DNA of 64,000 nucleotides from Lathyrus oleraceus (GCF_024323335.1 NC_066579.1:236581475-236645474); one strand, 5' to 3'. Numbered from the stretch's first letter, positions 35,821 to 48,000 are shown. Translations and numbers: made by a program. The notes: generated by a model not told the origin, from the sequence alone.

Positions 35821-36181
35821 GTCAAACTAATCTCCTGATCAGTCAACCAAGCAAGCAAAGGAATTTCTCATTGAATCAAGGCCTAGGGTTTGTCCAACAA
35901 GTTCACATGACTTGGAGGTCTATTTGAAGTATTTTAGGCAAGGGTTGAAGGCTCAGAGGTCAGCAGTTCATACACAGACAGTCAAAAAACCTAAAAAGTC
36001 AACTGTCAGTCAAGGCAGTCGATGGTGGTCATTCTTGTGGAATTTGGGCACCATGGTCAATAATCAAGAGTTCATACAACTTGGGACATCATTTGAAGTC
36101 AAGTCCTCAAGGAATTAGGGTTTGGAAGTCATCAGTCAATGCACAATCAGACAGAAACCCTAGAAGTCAACTGTTGGTCAA
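35821..36181. promoter_or_regulatory. Cluster of GTCAA (W-box core, reversed) in E3 U3
   Basis: GTCAA occurs at 35821, 35842, 35981, 35998, 36009, 36056, 36098, 36135, 36166 and 36177: ten times, all in the same orientation. TTGAC on the other strand is the core bound by WRKY factors in defence and stress responses. The same cluster is in the 3' LTR, 19083 bases further on. Confidence 0.45.
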
Positions 36182-39100
36182 CTGTCCATTTAATCAGTGA
36201 TTGGACGATTGGAATTGGTTTGTGGGAGTTCATTCATGTCCAAATAGTCATCATATATCATGCCAAACACCATCATGGAAGAATTTGAAGCCAGATCATA
36301 AATTTCCCAAAACGGAAACTGGGCCTGTAACTGAAACTTACCAAAAATGGAAAGTTTTGATCCTCAAGCTTACATCATGATACAAGCCTCAAATGAATTT
36401 TTGCCCAACATGAAAGTTGAAGATCTTGTTCTCCCATTTCCAAAAAGTCCTAGAACTCTCAATTCCCATGTGTGGTTGGCAAGTTATGATCGAATCGATT
36501 TCAGAAAATCTTGAACTTCAAAGGGCCATATCTCTCAAACCGTTTGGCCAATTTTGGTGGGGTTTTTTCCTACAAGTCACATTTGATCCCCTCTTTCCAA
36601 AAATATAAATTTCATGTGCCAAAACTTCACCAATCAAAATGGCATATTTTGACTTTTCTCATTTAAATGAAAGTTTGACCAAGAGTTGACTTTTTGATTT
36701 AAACATTTTTTCAACATTTGGCCAATTGGAACAGCTCATAAATGTCATTTAGAATGTGTTTGCAAAGTCGAATTATGCAGCACATTTGAATCTATACTTG
36801 GTTGCTTGAATTACAAGAAAGGTACAAATGCACCATACTTGTCCATGCCTTGCCTTGTACCTCAAAAGGACAGCATTGTGCATCATTTTTTCTGTCATTT
36901 GTGAACCTAATTAGCAGCCTAACCAACAGCAAAACAAGGGGCCATACTAACTTGCCTAAAATTTGGAAAGTGAAGGTACTTTGCAACCATCCATCCATGC
37001 TTCCACAACCATACTTGTACCACCACATTGCAGATTTTTGCCCATGATTTTCTGTCAAAACCAGACAGTAACAGCATGGCTTTCCCTCTTTTTTCCTGTC
37101 ATGAGTAACATATTGCAGCAGAAAAGCCAAAGGGACTTCATTCATTTTTGACTCAGCATTTTCCTCCTCAAATTAAAACAACAGCCAACAGCAGGTTTTA
37201 GCAAGAGGATTTTTCTGTCATTATGAGGACTGGTAGCAGCAGCAATAGGTGGCACACAATTCTCTCTCAAAATTGCCCATGCTGTTGAAAACTAGAGCAT
37301 CATCCAACAGCAGGCACATTTTTCATTTTTCTGTAAAAGATAAAAACTCCTAATTAGCATCCATCACGAACCATTTTTTTTTTTTGGGGCCAAGGGAAAT
37401 TGATTGTGCAACCTCATTTTATCCAAAACTGATCACACTGTCAAGAACCCCTAAGAAAAAAACTGGCTTTTGCTTAAACATCATATCTTCCTCACTTTCT
37501 GGCCTGGCATTAGCAGCAGCTTCAAAAACACTCTTCACTAATCCTCATAACCTCACTTGCATTTTGCCAAGCCTGGCCTTGCATTGCCTAAAGAAACCCT
37601 GCCATGCCACCAACTGCACAAAAAACCAAAGATGAAGAGCCTCACTATCTGTCATGAAGCTAACAGCCACAAGCCATGACCAACTGCACTCACCCTTTGC
37701 CTTGCACATTGTTCTGCACCACTTCCCTGCCATAACAAAACCAGTAGCAGACCAACCAAACCCCTCTCACACTCTCTCCAACTCACCCTGCTATTGGCAG
37801 TGCATTGGCCCTGTCCAAAAAGCACAAAAACAAACCAGTAGCATAGCCAACCCTACCTTGCCTTGCTAACATGACATAAAACCTGCTAACCAACAAAACC
37901 TTGTACTCTCAAAAACCCTACACTGCACCTTCAAAACCTTACAAACACAACAAACTAACCTGGCCATGAAAAACCAGTCACACCCTCCCAAATCACATTT
38001 GGCTACTTGCATTTGAACTTCACATGGCCAAACTCCAAAGAACCTGTCCAACTCAAAACCAAGCCTTGCATTTGGACCATATTCCCTCATCCTTTTCTGT
38101 CAAAACCAAGCACTAGCTGCAGCCAACATAACTTAGCAAATCCAATCAATCTTTCATTCACCTTGTTCGACCTTCCTGTTGGCAGATGGAAAAAGCTATC
38201 AAAACTCAATAATCTCAAAAAGACCAACATAACACTACAGCAGAGAATTTGATCCACCTTGCCCTCACCTTGCTTTTGCTGTCCAAAACTAGCAGCCACA
38301 AGAAACAATCTTGCCTTGCCAACCCATAGCAGCAGACCAAATCACCTTCACTTACTCCCTCATTTCTTAACCTGGCCTAGGCATTTACACTCCACTCAAA
38401 CCTCACCCTTGCTATGCATTTTCATTTTGCTGTCAAACACCAAAACCACACCTTGACCTTGTCTTGTTGGTTCATCATCAAAGAGGTTGAACATTGAATT
38501 CCACTCCAAGCATCCACAAGGCACAAGAACTTCACCAGTCATCATCAAGAAGGCCATTGGACAAACTGTCTCACTTCAATAGTAACAAACAACATCAAGG
38601 ACACAAACTGCCCTTCAAAAAAGGTATGGATTCGACCCTCCCATTTTCTCAAATTGACATATACTTTGGAAAGATCTTTCAATGCTGAGTTTAGTGATGC
38701 TTTCCTTTTTGAAAATGATTGCTTGTCCATGAAGATATGATGAGATAAAGTTTGATGTTTGAAAATGTTTCATGTGATTTCTTGTTGTGTAGTTCAAATT
38801 AATGAAAATAGGGTTTGGATTGTTGTTGTATGATGTTTGATGATTACAATGGTATGCTCAATTGACATTTTTGGGGAGAAATTAAGAAATTCGAATTTGG
38901 AGATGATGCTGCTACAGTAAACCCCAAAGCCATTTTCCAGTTTTTCTTCTTTCCTCACGTGTACTGTGCCATTCCCCTCCAGCCAATCAAAACATTCCAT
39001 TTACTGCCCAAAACGACTGTGTTTTGTTAAGTGGATTCAAATATTACAAAAATGCCATTCTTGCTTCATTTATTTCACATTTTTATAACCAACCTTCCAA

Positions 39101-40990
39101 AATTCATAACTTGCTCATTTTTGATCCAAATTCAATGGGATTTTTTGTGTTGTGTTCATCATGATCTCTACTTTTTTATCATTATTTTTCCAGAATTTTT
39201 GGGTGAGTGGTTTTTAAATGGTGCTAGGGTTTGTGACATGTGACCAAATTTTGTACATCTTGCCAAAACATTTGTGAAATGATGATACTTTATCCAATGG
39301 CTCCCAAATTTTTTGTGCTTAAACTAGACACATTCATGGTGATTTTGGTATAAAGTTTGTGGATTTATCATTTGTGGTTTGTGAGATATGATTTTTTGAA
39401 TTAGGGTGTGACAACTTGTGTCACACCATTGATGTCCAACTTCATGATTTTCATTACCATGCTTCCTTACATCCAAATGACCCCAAATTTTGCATGAACC
39501 TACTCTTGTATGTCTAGTTCACATGTGAATTTTCTTGGATTTATTTGAGCTATTTTCCTAATTGTTTGAGATTTTCTCCCCTGCCTAGTCAATAGTTGAC
39601 TTTGTGTGACACATGTTCCCATTTCATTTGTGAAATTCTCATACTTTATTAGATGAACATGAAATTTGATATGTGATAACTAGACATCTCAAGCTTGGCA
39701 TTGGTGTTAATCTCATTCATTTCTCATCTGTTTTCAATTTGATATGATTTTTTGAAGTTGACCCATGCTTGTTGACTTTCTTTGAGCATGTTCAAATGTG
39801 CTTTGACTTTCTGATTTTCATTGACTGCCTTCCACTCATCCAAATGGGATGAAATTTGACATGCTTACCATGCTATGTGTTAGGTTTGATCATGATTTAT
39901 TTGATGATTTTTGGAAAATGTTTAGATTGCTTTTGAGTTAAGTCTTGCTGTTGACTTATATGAGCTTCTGTTTGCCATATTTTGACCTAAACTGTTCATG
40001 AAATGATGATAGTGATTGATATGAGTGTGAATCCAATTGGGTTTGTTTCTTGAATGCTTAAATTTGACTTTGATTGGATATCCTTTGCTGTTTTGACTTT
40101 CTCATTCACTTTTGACCCTAGGCTTGCCCTAGTGGTCCTGTTACTCACCTTTGAGTTTGTGATTTCAGGTTGACCATCAAATGGCCATTGAGACCAATTT
40201 TTTTGATTGAGCTTACTCAAGTATCATTGTCTAACCTCTTTGTTTTGTAGGTGGCTTGGCTCACATGCCATAAGCTTTGTACCCTGCACATCCATGTGCC
40301 TCTAATGGACTGATGTTGTCTGTTTCTGTTTGTTTTGTTTGAAGTCGCATACTAACATCTGCTTGACTGTTTCAGGTGCTTTAGTTGCTTTTAGTTCCTT
40401 GTGAACTTTTGCTTTGCTTTGCTTGTATAAGCAATTTGCATTGAGGTATGTCTCTCTTACTTCATGTAGTCTGGAAGACCTGGCCTGTTACTTGGCCAGG
40501 CAACTGTCTGAAGTCCTCCTTAAGAGGCAATGTTTGTGATTGTTTACTTTTGTCCTTGCATAGAGTCAAAGTCCTCCTAAGTGAAGAGGCAATTGGTGGA
40601 AGGTAGGGATATGCAATCTATCCCCCACTATTCAGTGTGTCATCCGCTTTGCTCACACCGCTGTGTTGATGCATTGCAGATACAAACCCAAGATCTTGTG
40701 CAATTGCACAGTTGAGTCAGTATCAAATGTGTAGAAGGGTTCCCACTTTCTGAACCCACACATTCTTGTCTTGAGCTCTCCCAGGCCAGGGATAAGAGCT
40801 GTGAAGTCTTATCTTCACTCACCTTCCATCTGCTTCACCTTAGTCTCTCAATGGCAAGGTTAAGAGCACATTCACCCAGTTCCAGAGGTTTGTTTGTTGA
40901 GGTTGATATGACCCCTTGACTAAAACCTAACCCTTGTTTGAGCCACTTGTTTGTGTATAGCGTGTGCTATCTGTGCTTGTAGGATTGTTT

Positions 40991-41150
40991 GACTTGCTTC
41001 CTGTGCAAGATAGGATTGTTTGACTTGCTTCCTGTGCAACTTAGGATTAGTTTAGACTTGCTTCCTGTGCAAGTTAGGTTTTGCTTGGCTTGCTTCCTGT
41101 GCAAGTTAAGTGTGTGTGGCTTGCTTCCTGTGTGAGCCATGTTTAGGATA
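40991..41150 (+). repeat. Tandem stem-loops with loop TTCCTGT in the E3 LTR
   Basis: Five units of about 32 bp share TTGCTTCCTGTG. The pure stems are ACTTGC/GCAAGT, and CTTGC/GCAAG in the fourth. The last unit has TGGCT/AGCCA, changed on both sides. The second unit has a C/G difference between the two LTRs (GCAAC here, GCAAG at about 60120). The 3' LTR copy is at 60073-60232. Confidence 0.65.
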
Positions 41151-42114
41151 GGTTGGCCCTCGTGCCATTTAGCTAGAAACCATAACTTAGGGTTGATTTT
41201 GCATGACAACATCTAGGCTCGAGTCGTAGTCTCCCTAGAGTTGTGTCTCCCTCTGTTATCTGGTTAGGCTAGAACCTTTGTCCCTCCGTAGGGGAACTAC
41301 ATCGCCCTGATCTTCACACCAGATGAAGTATGTAGGCAGGAGATTGAGCTGATCTCTCCGGGCGCCTTTTCTTTCTTTTGTGTGTGTTGCCTGACCTTTG
41401 CTAGGCTCGAGTCTGTGACTCCTTAGCATTTGCTGTCTGTCTGTTTGTGTGTGCTTGACAGTTATAGGCTGAGTCCCCGACTCCCTATTAACCTGTTGTG
41501 TCGTTGTGTGCTTGGAAGCTGATGTAAGCCCATCAAGTGGCATTTGGGTTCCAGTGTGTGTGCGTTTAGGTTCGGATGCTGACATAAGTCCAGTGATTGG
41601 CAGTCGGGCTCCATGTTTGCCTTTGCTTTGTTTTGTTTGTGCGCGTGTCAGCCGAGCTACGAATGCTCTGATTCTTCTCTCGTCCGAGAAGATACGTATG
41701 CATAGGATGCGACATCCTAGCGAGCATGTGTCGTTTCCCCAGTCCGAACTACTTCGACTCTGATGTCTATGCCTGATAGACTAAGTAGGCCCAGGATACG
41801 ATGTCCTGCCGAGTCAGTTTCAGTCAGTTTCTTTTGTCTCTTTCAGCCAGTGTGTGTGAGTATTTAAGCAGTGTTTAGCAACCAATCTTCCTTCCTTTTG
41901 TGCGTGGATCCCGTAGAGTACTACGGATGCGTAGGGGGCCTAATACCTTCCCTTCGCATAACCGACTCCCGAACCCATCCTCTTTGGTCGCGAGACCATG
42001 TTCTTTCCTAGGTTTACTTCGAGCGTTTCCTTTCCCTCTTTTGGGATAAATAACGCACGGTGGCGGCTCTGTTGTTCTTTCTTTTCCCGCCGGTTTTTCG
42101 CGCGATGCGACAGC

Positions 42115-42132
42115 TGGCGACTCTGCTGGGGA
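42115..42132 (+). promoter_or_regulatory. Primer-binding site, tRNA-Arg type (E3)
   Basis: TGGCGACTCTGCTGGGGA lies two bases (GC) after the LTR end CA. It starts with TGG, complementary to tRNA CCA. Eighteen bases are shared with E4 and E5. Confidence 0.88.
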
Positions 42133-42828
42133 CATAGAGAAGTTGACCTATGCTGGTCCATCTTCCCTGAGCGAGTCTCTCCTAGCGCTCTCTAGGTTAG
42201 GGTTTTGGTTGCTTTGTGCTGTGTTTATTTATTGCATTCATTATTTACTGTTTGCATTCATTGTCTATTGTTTGCATTTATGTTTGCATTAATGTTTGCA
42301 TTTATTCATCTGTTCACCTGGCTGGTTGTCTGTTTCTCTCTGTTGGGGGGAAGAGTCAGTTGAGGTAAAAGGTCCAATACCCAGACCATGAGTGCAATCT
42401 AGGATACCTAGGAATAGAGTGATTCATGGGAAGCGGGTGGTATGGCGCCACTTAGCGGAACATTGATATCACGAGCAGTTCAGACCCTGGTGGGATGCTG
42501 TCGTTACATACTTCGGGTGTGTATATGATAGTATTCTGCGAAAGGTTATTTATGCTGCGTTCCTCTCAGCCTTACCCTGGCCTAGACTACACCCGTGAGT
42601 TGGGAAGGGTTATTCATTACAGGTACCGTTGGTGACTCGGTTCTGTTGGTGACTCTAGTTCAGACAACAGTTTTCGGTTGACCTTAAGTCGGATTTATGT
42701 TCTGATTTTGACTGAAGCTTCGACCTAGTAATCAGAGATTGCACAACCAGCCAGCCATGTCTGCATCATGTGCATCATAGCATATTTATTTTTCAAAAGA
42801 AACGCAATAAAAAAAATCAAAAAAAAAG

Positions 42829-42864
<36 letters not shown>

Positions 42865-42938
42865 AAAAAAAGAAAAAAACTAATCTCTGCATGCATATCA
42901 TTTCTCAGGTACATTCCAGAGCTTGTCTACTGATAGAG
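42133..42938 (+). other. E3 leader with a long A-rich tract
   Basis: Non-coding between primer site and ORF1. An A-rich tract with a few G and C interruptions covers about 42806-42879, ending 60 bases before the ORF1 ATG. The packaging signal would be expected in this region in the family, but no specific element can be pointed to. Confidence 0.6.
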
Positions 42939-44578
42939 ATGGCAACGGTCCCCGAGCCGAAGCGGAAGACCTGTTCCTACAGCTTTCATCGTGAGCCGTT
43001 GACTTCACTGATTGAGTTGGGTAGCTTTGTGACAGATGATCGTCTGAAGAATTTCGTTGGACAGTATGGAGATATCTTGACAGTACTGAAGACAGTAGTG
43101 GATCCGGTGTCTCTGCAGACACTACTACAGTTTTATGACCCAGAGCTCAGATGCTTCACTTTCCAGGATTATCAGCTTGCACCTACTCTCGAGGAGTATT
43201 CTATCCTGTTGAGTATCCCTATTCAGCATCAGATTCCCTTTTTGGACGTCCCAAAGGAGGTCGATTTCCGATTGATTGCCAGAGCTCTACGAATGAATGT
43301 CAAGGAAGTTGGTGAGAATTGGAAGCCCTGTGGGGAAGTTGTGGGTCTGCCGTTGAAGTTCCTTCTGAGAGTTGCTAGAGATGAAGCCGAGAAGGGGAAT
43401 TGGGAAGTTTTTCACGCGCAGCTTGCCACCATGATCTATGGGATTGTCCTATTTCCCAGTATGCCAAATTTTGTTGACCATGCAGCTATCAGTATCTTCA
43501 TTGGAAGGAATCCAGTCCCTACCCTTCTAGCTGATACTTACTATGCCATCCACAGTAGGCATGGTAAGGGTGGAGCCATCAGGTGCTGCTTACCTCTTCT
43601 GTTCAAATGGTTCATGTCTCTTCTGCCAGCTAGTGGACCATTTGTAGATACCCAGAGCACTCTTAAGTGGACTCAGAGGGTCATGTCACTCACCTCCTAT
43701 GACATCAGATGGCAGTCGTACCGGATAGATGTGAAGGACGTCATTATGAGCTGTGGAGGATTCCGTAATGTGCCACTCATAGGGACCAGAGGTTGCATCA
43801 ATTACAACCCGGTTCTTTCTCTTCGCCAGTTGGGTTTGTGATGAAGGGAAGACCACTTGAGGCTGAGGTAGCTGAAAGTGTGTATTTTGAGAAGAAGGAT
43901 GACCCGGCTAGATTGGAGCAGATTGGGAGGGCTTGGAAGTCCATTGGTGTCAAAGATGGATCTGTCTTAGGGAAGAAGTTTGCCATTGCTATGCCTGATT
44001 ACACCGATTGGGTCAAGAAGAGAGTGGAAACTTTGTTGTTACCCTACGATAGGATGGAGCCGTTGCAAGAGCAACCACCCTTGGTTCTCGCTGATAGTGT
44101 ACCTGCTGAGCACTATAAGCAAGCCTTGATGGAGAATCGTCGGTTGAGAGAGAAAGAGCAAGACACTCAGATGGAACTATACAAAGCTAAGGCTGATAAG
44201 CTGCACTTGGCCCATCAACTCAGGGAAGTGCAAGGAGAGGATGCTAGCAGAGCACGGAGCAAGAAGAGATCATATGAGGAGATGGAATCCATGTTGGATG
44301 CAGAGCATAGGGAGTGTTTGAGGTTGCAGAGAGCAGAAGTCAACTATCAGAAGAAGATCAGAGACCTAGAGAAGCAACTCAAAGACAAAGACACTCAGTT
44401 GAAGAAAGAGATGGAGTTGAGACAGAAATCAGAGGACTATCTTGAAGGAGAAGTCTTGGAGCTTAGAAGACAACTGAAGGAGAAAATCACCCCTCTACCA
44501 GAATGTTCAGAATGCTCACTGTTGATAGACCAGTGCCATTACCTGAAGACCCTCATTCCGGAAGACCGTCTGTCTTAG
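42939..44578 (+). pseudogene. Ogre ORF1 (plant-mobile-domain-like) with one frame break (E3)
   Basis: ATG at 42939 (MATVPEPKRK). The N-terminal globular part holds LLQFYDPELRCFTFQDYQLA, APTLEEYSILLSIPI, MIYGIVLFPSMPNFVDHAAI, PTLLADTYYAIH and NVPLIGTRGCINYNP, resembling the plant mobile domain. The frame stops at 43839-43841 (TGA). The same protein continues at once in the -1 frame (FVMKGRPLEAEVAESVYFE) to TAG at 44576, with a long coiled coil over the last 150 residues. E4 and E5 read through at this point without a shift, so one base is probably missing in GGGTTTG. The site also has the shape of a -1 slippery heptamer. Total length is about 546 residues. The biochemical role of Ogre ORF1 is not known to me. 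Confidence 0.8.
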
Positions 44579-45034
44579 TTTGTATCTCTGATTGTATTTT
44601 GTTGAGAATCACCTCCAGGCTTGTTGGATGGGATTCATTTGCGTGTAAGCCATCTCTTGGATCTTTTTGTTGAGAATCACCTCCAGGCTTGTTGGATGGG
44701 ATTCTTTTTCTTTGTACGTTGTTTATTCAGATATTCTGTTGACATTGGTTGTATGCTTTTTACCCTTATGTATATATAAGGATGTCAGCATTTCCTTGCA
44801 TCTGTTTGTCCTCTTGTTGCTGCAGGTTGCCATCTTTTCAGGATGGGTCAGGCTCTTTGAATGCCTGAGAAATGAGCATATCATGTGCATCATACGCATC
44901 ATTAGCATCATACTCATATCATTTTGCATAACAGGTGTTCTTGGTCGTGGCTTCTCACTCTGGTTCCTGTTTTAGGCAGGATAGCTGATCAACGTCCGCA
45001 CCGCTACTCAACAAGACTGAATCAACAGAGAAGT
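44579..45034 (+). repeat. ORF1-gag spacer with a 40 bp direct repeat
   Basis: Two identical 40 bp copies (TTTTGTTGAGAATCACCTCC...) lie at 44597-44636 and 44665-44704, spaced 68 bases. A CCTTAT/ATAAGG hairpin containing TATATA lies at about 44763-44780. The gag frame is open upstream of the chosen ATG back to about 44924, but without an ATG. Confidence 0.65.
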
Positions 45035-48000
45035 ATGGATCAATTTCAAGCTGAATTGGCTGAGATGAAGGCAAGCATGGCCCAGTTTATGAATATGATG
45101 CAAGGGGTTGCGCAAGGTCAAGAGGAGCTCCGAGCCATGGTTCAGAGACAAGAGGCTGCAAATCCACCGACCAACCATGCTCCGCCAGAGGGAGGTCCGG
45201 TCAATGATAACAATGTTGCTGCTGCTGTACCCGTCAACAACTATGCTGTAGGTGATGAGTTGGGGGGTATTCGAATCAACGGTCAACCTATTGTTCCAGA
45301 TGTCGCTAATGCCAGAGTAGTCCGCGCTCCGGCCCGTAATCCTGTTCCGATTGTTGACAGACAGGAGGATATGTTCTCTCTGCTCAGTGAAGACGAAGAC
45401 GTTCTGGGAAGGGTTAATGAGAGAGACCGCAAAGTTGAAGCTCTTGCTGAAAAGATCCGTGCTATGGAAAGTCAGAATTCTCTCGGTTTTGATGTTACTA
45501 ATATGGGATTGGTTGAAGGTCTGAGAATCCCTCACAAGTTCAAAGCACCGTCCTTCGACAAATACAACGGTACTTCTTGCCCTCGCACCCATGTGCAGGC
45601 TTATTATCGAAAGATCTCTGCGTATACTGATGATGAAAAGATGTGGATGTATTTTTTCCAAGATAGTCTATCTGGGGCTTCTTTGGACTGGTACATGGAA
45701 TTGAAGAGAGATTCGATCCGATGCTGGAGGGATCTAGGTGAGGCCTTTTTGAGGCAATACAAACACAACATGGACATGGCACCGAGCCGGACTCAGCTGC
45801 AGAGTCTTTGTCAGAAATCCAATGAAAGCTTCAAGGAGTACGCTCAGAGGTGGCGTGAACTGGCTGCTAGAGTTCAACCCCCTATGCTGGAGAGGGAGTT
45901 GACAGATATGTTTATCGGTACTCTTCAAGGTGTGTTTATGGACCGGATGGGGAGCTGCCCTTTCGGTAGTTTTTCTGATGTCGTCATTTGTGGAGAGAGG
46001 ACTGAGAGTTTGATCAAAGCTGGGAAGATTCAAGATGCTGGATCCTCTTCTTCTAGGAAGCCGTTTGTTGGGGCACCTCGTCGAAGAGAGGGTGAAACTA
46101 ATGCTGTTCAACACCGCAGAGATCAGAATAGAATTGAATACCGTCAAGCTGCTGCAGTAACCATTCCGACACCTCAACCTCGTCAACAACAACAAAGAGT
46201 TCAACAACCGCAACAACATCAACAACCACAGCAGCGTCCTTTCCGGCCTAGGCAGAAGTTACAGGCTGATAGAAAATTTGATCCTCTGCCTATGTCTTAC
46301 GCAGAGCTACTACCCGAACTACTCAGGTTGGGGATGATTGAGTTGCGTACAATGGCTCCGCCTACAGTATTGCCTCCTGGATACGACGCCAACGCCCGTT
46401 GTGACTTTCATTCTGGGGCACCAGGCCACCATACTGAGAAGTGTCGAGCTCTCCAGCACAAGGTTCAAGATTTGATCGATGCCAAGGCGATCAACTTCGC
46501 TCCAGTGCCTAACGTCGTAAACAACCCTATGCCTCAGCATGGTGGGCATAGAGTGAACAATATTGAGGGGAAAGAAGCTGAAGATCTGATTGTTAATGTT
46601 GATGATGTTCAGACTTCTCTGCTAGTTGTGAAGGGTCGTCTGCTGAATGGGGGTGTCTACCCGGGCTGTGATGAGAATTGTTTGGGCTGTGCAGAATCTG
46701 AGAATGGTTGCGACCAGTTGAGGACCGGTATCCAGGGTATGATGGATGAAGGTTGTTTGCAATTCAGTAGGGCTGTAAAAGATCGTGGAACAGCGTCAAC
46801 TATCACCATTTACTTTAAACCGTCTGAAGAACGTGGACAAAGGGTCGTCAGTGCACCTGCAGCAAATGGTACCCCAGTTACCATTCCCGTGCCTGTAACC
46901 ATCAGTGTTCCAACTACTATCGTTGCGTCTGAAAGAAGGGCTGTTGAGAATAGTAGAGCTGTGCCGTGGAAGTATGATAACGCTCACCGCAATTACAGAA
47001 GGGCTGAAAGTCAGACAAGACCGGTGAGTCAAACTCCAGTGACAATTGGTTTACCGAATAGAGTTCCTGCAACTATTGGTCCGGCTGTGGATAATGTAGG
47101 GGGTCCAGGAGGTTTTACCAGAAGCGGTCGTCTGTTCGCACCGCAGCCTTTGAGGGACAATAATGCTGAGGCTCTCGCCAGAGCAAAGGGTAAACAAGCT
47201 GTGGTTGAGGAAGAGCCTGTTCAGAAGGAAGCGCCCGAGGGCTCATTTGAGAAAGACGTGGAGGAGTTTATGAAGATAATCAAGAAAAGTGACTACAAGA
47301 TTGTAGACCAGTTGAATCAAACTCCGTCCAAGATTTCTATACTTTCGCTGTTGATGTGCTCTGAGGCACACCGTAATGCCTTGCTGAAGATGTTGAATTT
47401 GGCTTACGTACCTCAAGAGATTTCTGTCAATCAACTGGAGGGTGTGATGGCCAATGTGAGCACCAGACATGGTGTAGGTTTTACCAACTTGGACTTACCA
47501 CCTGAAGGACGAAACCATAACAAAGCCTTGCACATCACCATGGAGTGCAAGGGGGCAGTGTTGTCTCACGTATTGGTAGACACCGGGTCGTCGCTGAATG
47601 TGTTGCCTAAGCAGATTCTGAGGAAGATTGATGCGGAAGGGTTTGTGCTTAATCCCAGTGACCTGATCGTTCGTGCTTTTGACGGCTCCAAGCGTTCCGT
47701 GTGTGGAGAAGTTACCTTGCCTGTGAAGATAGGTCCTGAGGTTTTTGATATCATCTTCTATGTTATGGACATCCAGCCTGCCTATAGTTGTTTGTTGGGG
47801 CGTCCATGGATTCATGCAGCAGGGGCAGTCTCGTCGACTCTCCATCAAAAGCTCAAGTATGTCTGGAACGGTCAGATTGTGACTGAGTGCGGTGAAGAAG
47901 AGATTCTGGTGAGTCATCTATCCTCGTTCAAGTATGTTGAGGTGGATGGCGAGATCCACGAAACCTTATGCCAGGCATTTGAGACTGTGGCTCTTGAGAA

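Larger units (their letters stand above)
35693..42112 (+). repeat. 5' LTR of E3
   Basis: 6420 bp, very long even for plants. The first 500 bp are rich in GTCAA (reverse W-box core). About 36800-38620 is G-poor and A/C-rich; from about 38625 to 40250 it is T-rich. The last part has several hairpin groups (40991-41150, 41213-41490, 41700-41810) and TGGCGGCTCT at 42061. The start and end are proven by the target duplication. The same short open frames appear in both LTRs and are not genes. No convincing TATA box was found. Confidence 0.95.

Noticed and set aside
36792..37145. 117-residue minus-strand frame found identically at 55875-56228
   Set aside because: It is duplicated only because it lies in both LTRs of E3. 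It has no recognisable domain, and the same holds for all paired short frames in the LTRs.
42806..42879. Poly(A) tail of a processed pseudogene
   Set aside because: It is inside the E3 leader upstream of ORF1, with no flanking duplication and no cDNA-like sequence before it.
45008..45661. 217-residue minus-strand frame inside E3 gag
   Set aside because: It is an antisense shadow of gag with no motif. Similar shadows lie opposite pol (for example 51021-51626).
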